The notes beneath the pieces are model-generated. The model did not search any database. It was given only the letters and a program-made list of their open reading frames with translations, and was not told the DNA's origin. A stretch of 6,149 nucleotides of DNA. Origin: an uncultured Bacilli bacterium. GTDB lineage: Bacteria > Bacillota_I > Bacilli_A > RF39 > UBA660. Both the position numbers and the translations under genes were made by a program. Location of the stretch: the NCBI GenBank assembly GCA_947588665.1, contig CANPYU010000074.1:1-6149 (forward strand). Reading direction: 5' to 3'. This document shows positions 6,147-6,149 of this stretch, piece by piece (within the stretch, counting starts at the first letter, position 1; each line of letters opens with the position of its first letter).

Positions 6147-6149
6147 CTT

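Overview
The window looks like ordinary chromosome from an AT-rich, endospore-forming member of the Bacillota (Firmicutes). The case rests on a complete tricistronic GerA-type germinant-receptor operon, AGGTGA/AAGGAG-type ribosome binding sites, and a Gram-positive style C-terminal sorting signal on the last gene. TGA is used as a real stop (at the end of the second ger gene) and Trp is encoded by TGG, so the standard bacterial code applies despite the low GC. Genus cannot be named from the sequence alone.

Layout from left to right. Positions 1-131 hold a complete tRNA-Ser(GCU) gene on the minus strand, with encoded CCA, a good sigma-A-type promoter (151-180) and a downstream intrinsic terminator (3-30). 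A 142-bp divergent intergenic region follows. Three plus-strand genes (274-3808) form a tightly packed operon in the order A-C-B: a GerA-family membrane subunit with a TTG start, a Ger(x)C lipoprotein, and a GerB-family permease. The junctions overlap by 1 and 4 bp, which suggests translational coupling. The three products should form one receptor in the inner membrane of the spore that senses nutrients and triggers germination.

A minus-strand gene for a short, apparently cytosolic glycerophosphodiester phosphodiesterase-family protein (3801-4397) converges on the operon and overlaps its 3' end by 8 bp. Its upstream region carries a plausible promoter plus two identical 9-bp palindromes exactly 31 bp apart, one on the -35 element, which resembles a tandem operator. 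A strong minus-strand terminator (4522-4550) separates this gene from the last one.

The right third (4578-6146, minus) encodes a 522-residue secreted beta-helix-like surface protein. It has a signal peptide, repeated NGGT-type turns and a C-terminal anchor with the unusual sorting motif NPQTY. Its start codon lies 3 bp from the window edge, so its promoter and ribosome binding site are outside. Its GC content is visibly higher than that of the ger genes.

No CRISPR array, insertion sequence, phage gene or clear novel multi-gene system is present. The two points most worth following are the tandem palindromes and the NPQTY-anchored protein. No gene-free stretch exceeds 300 bases.
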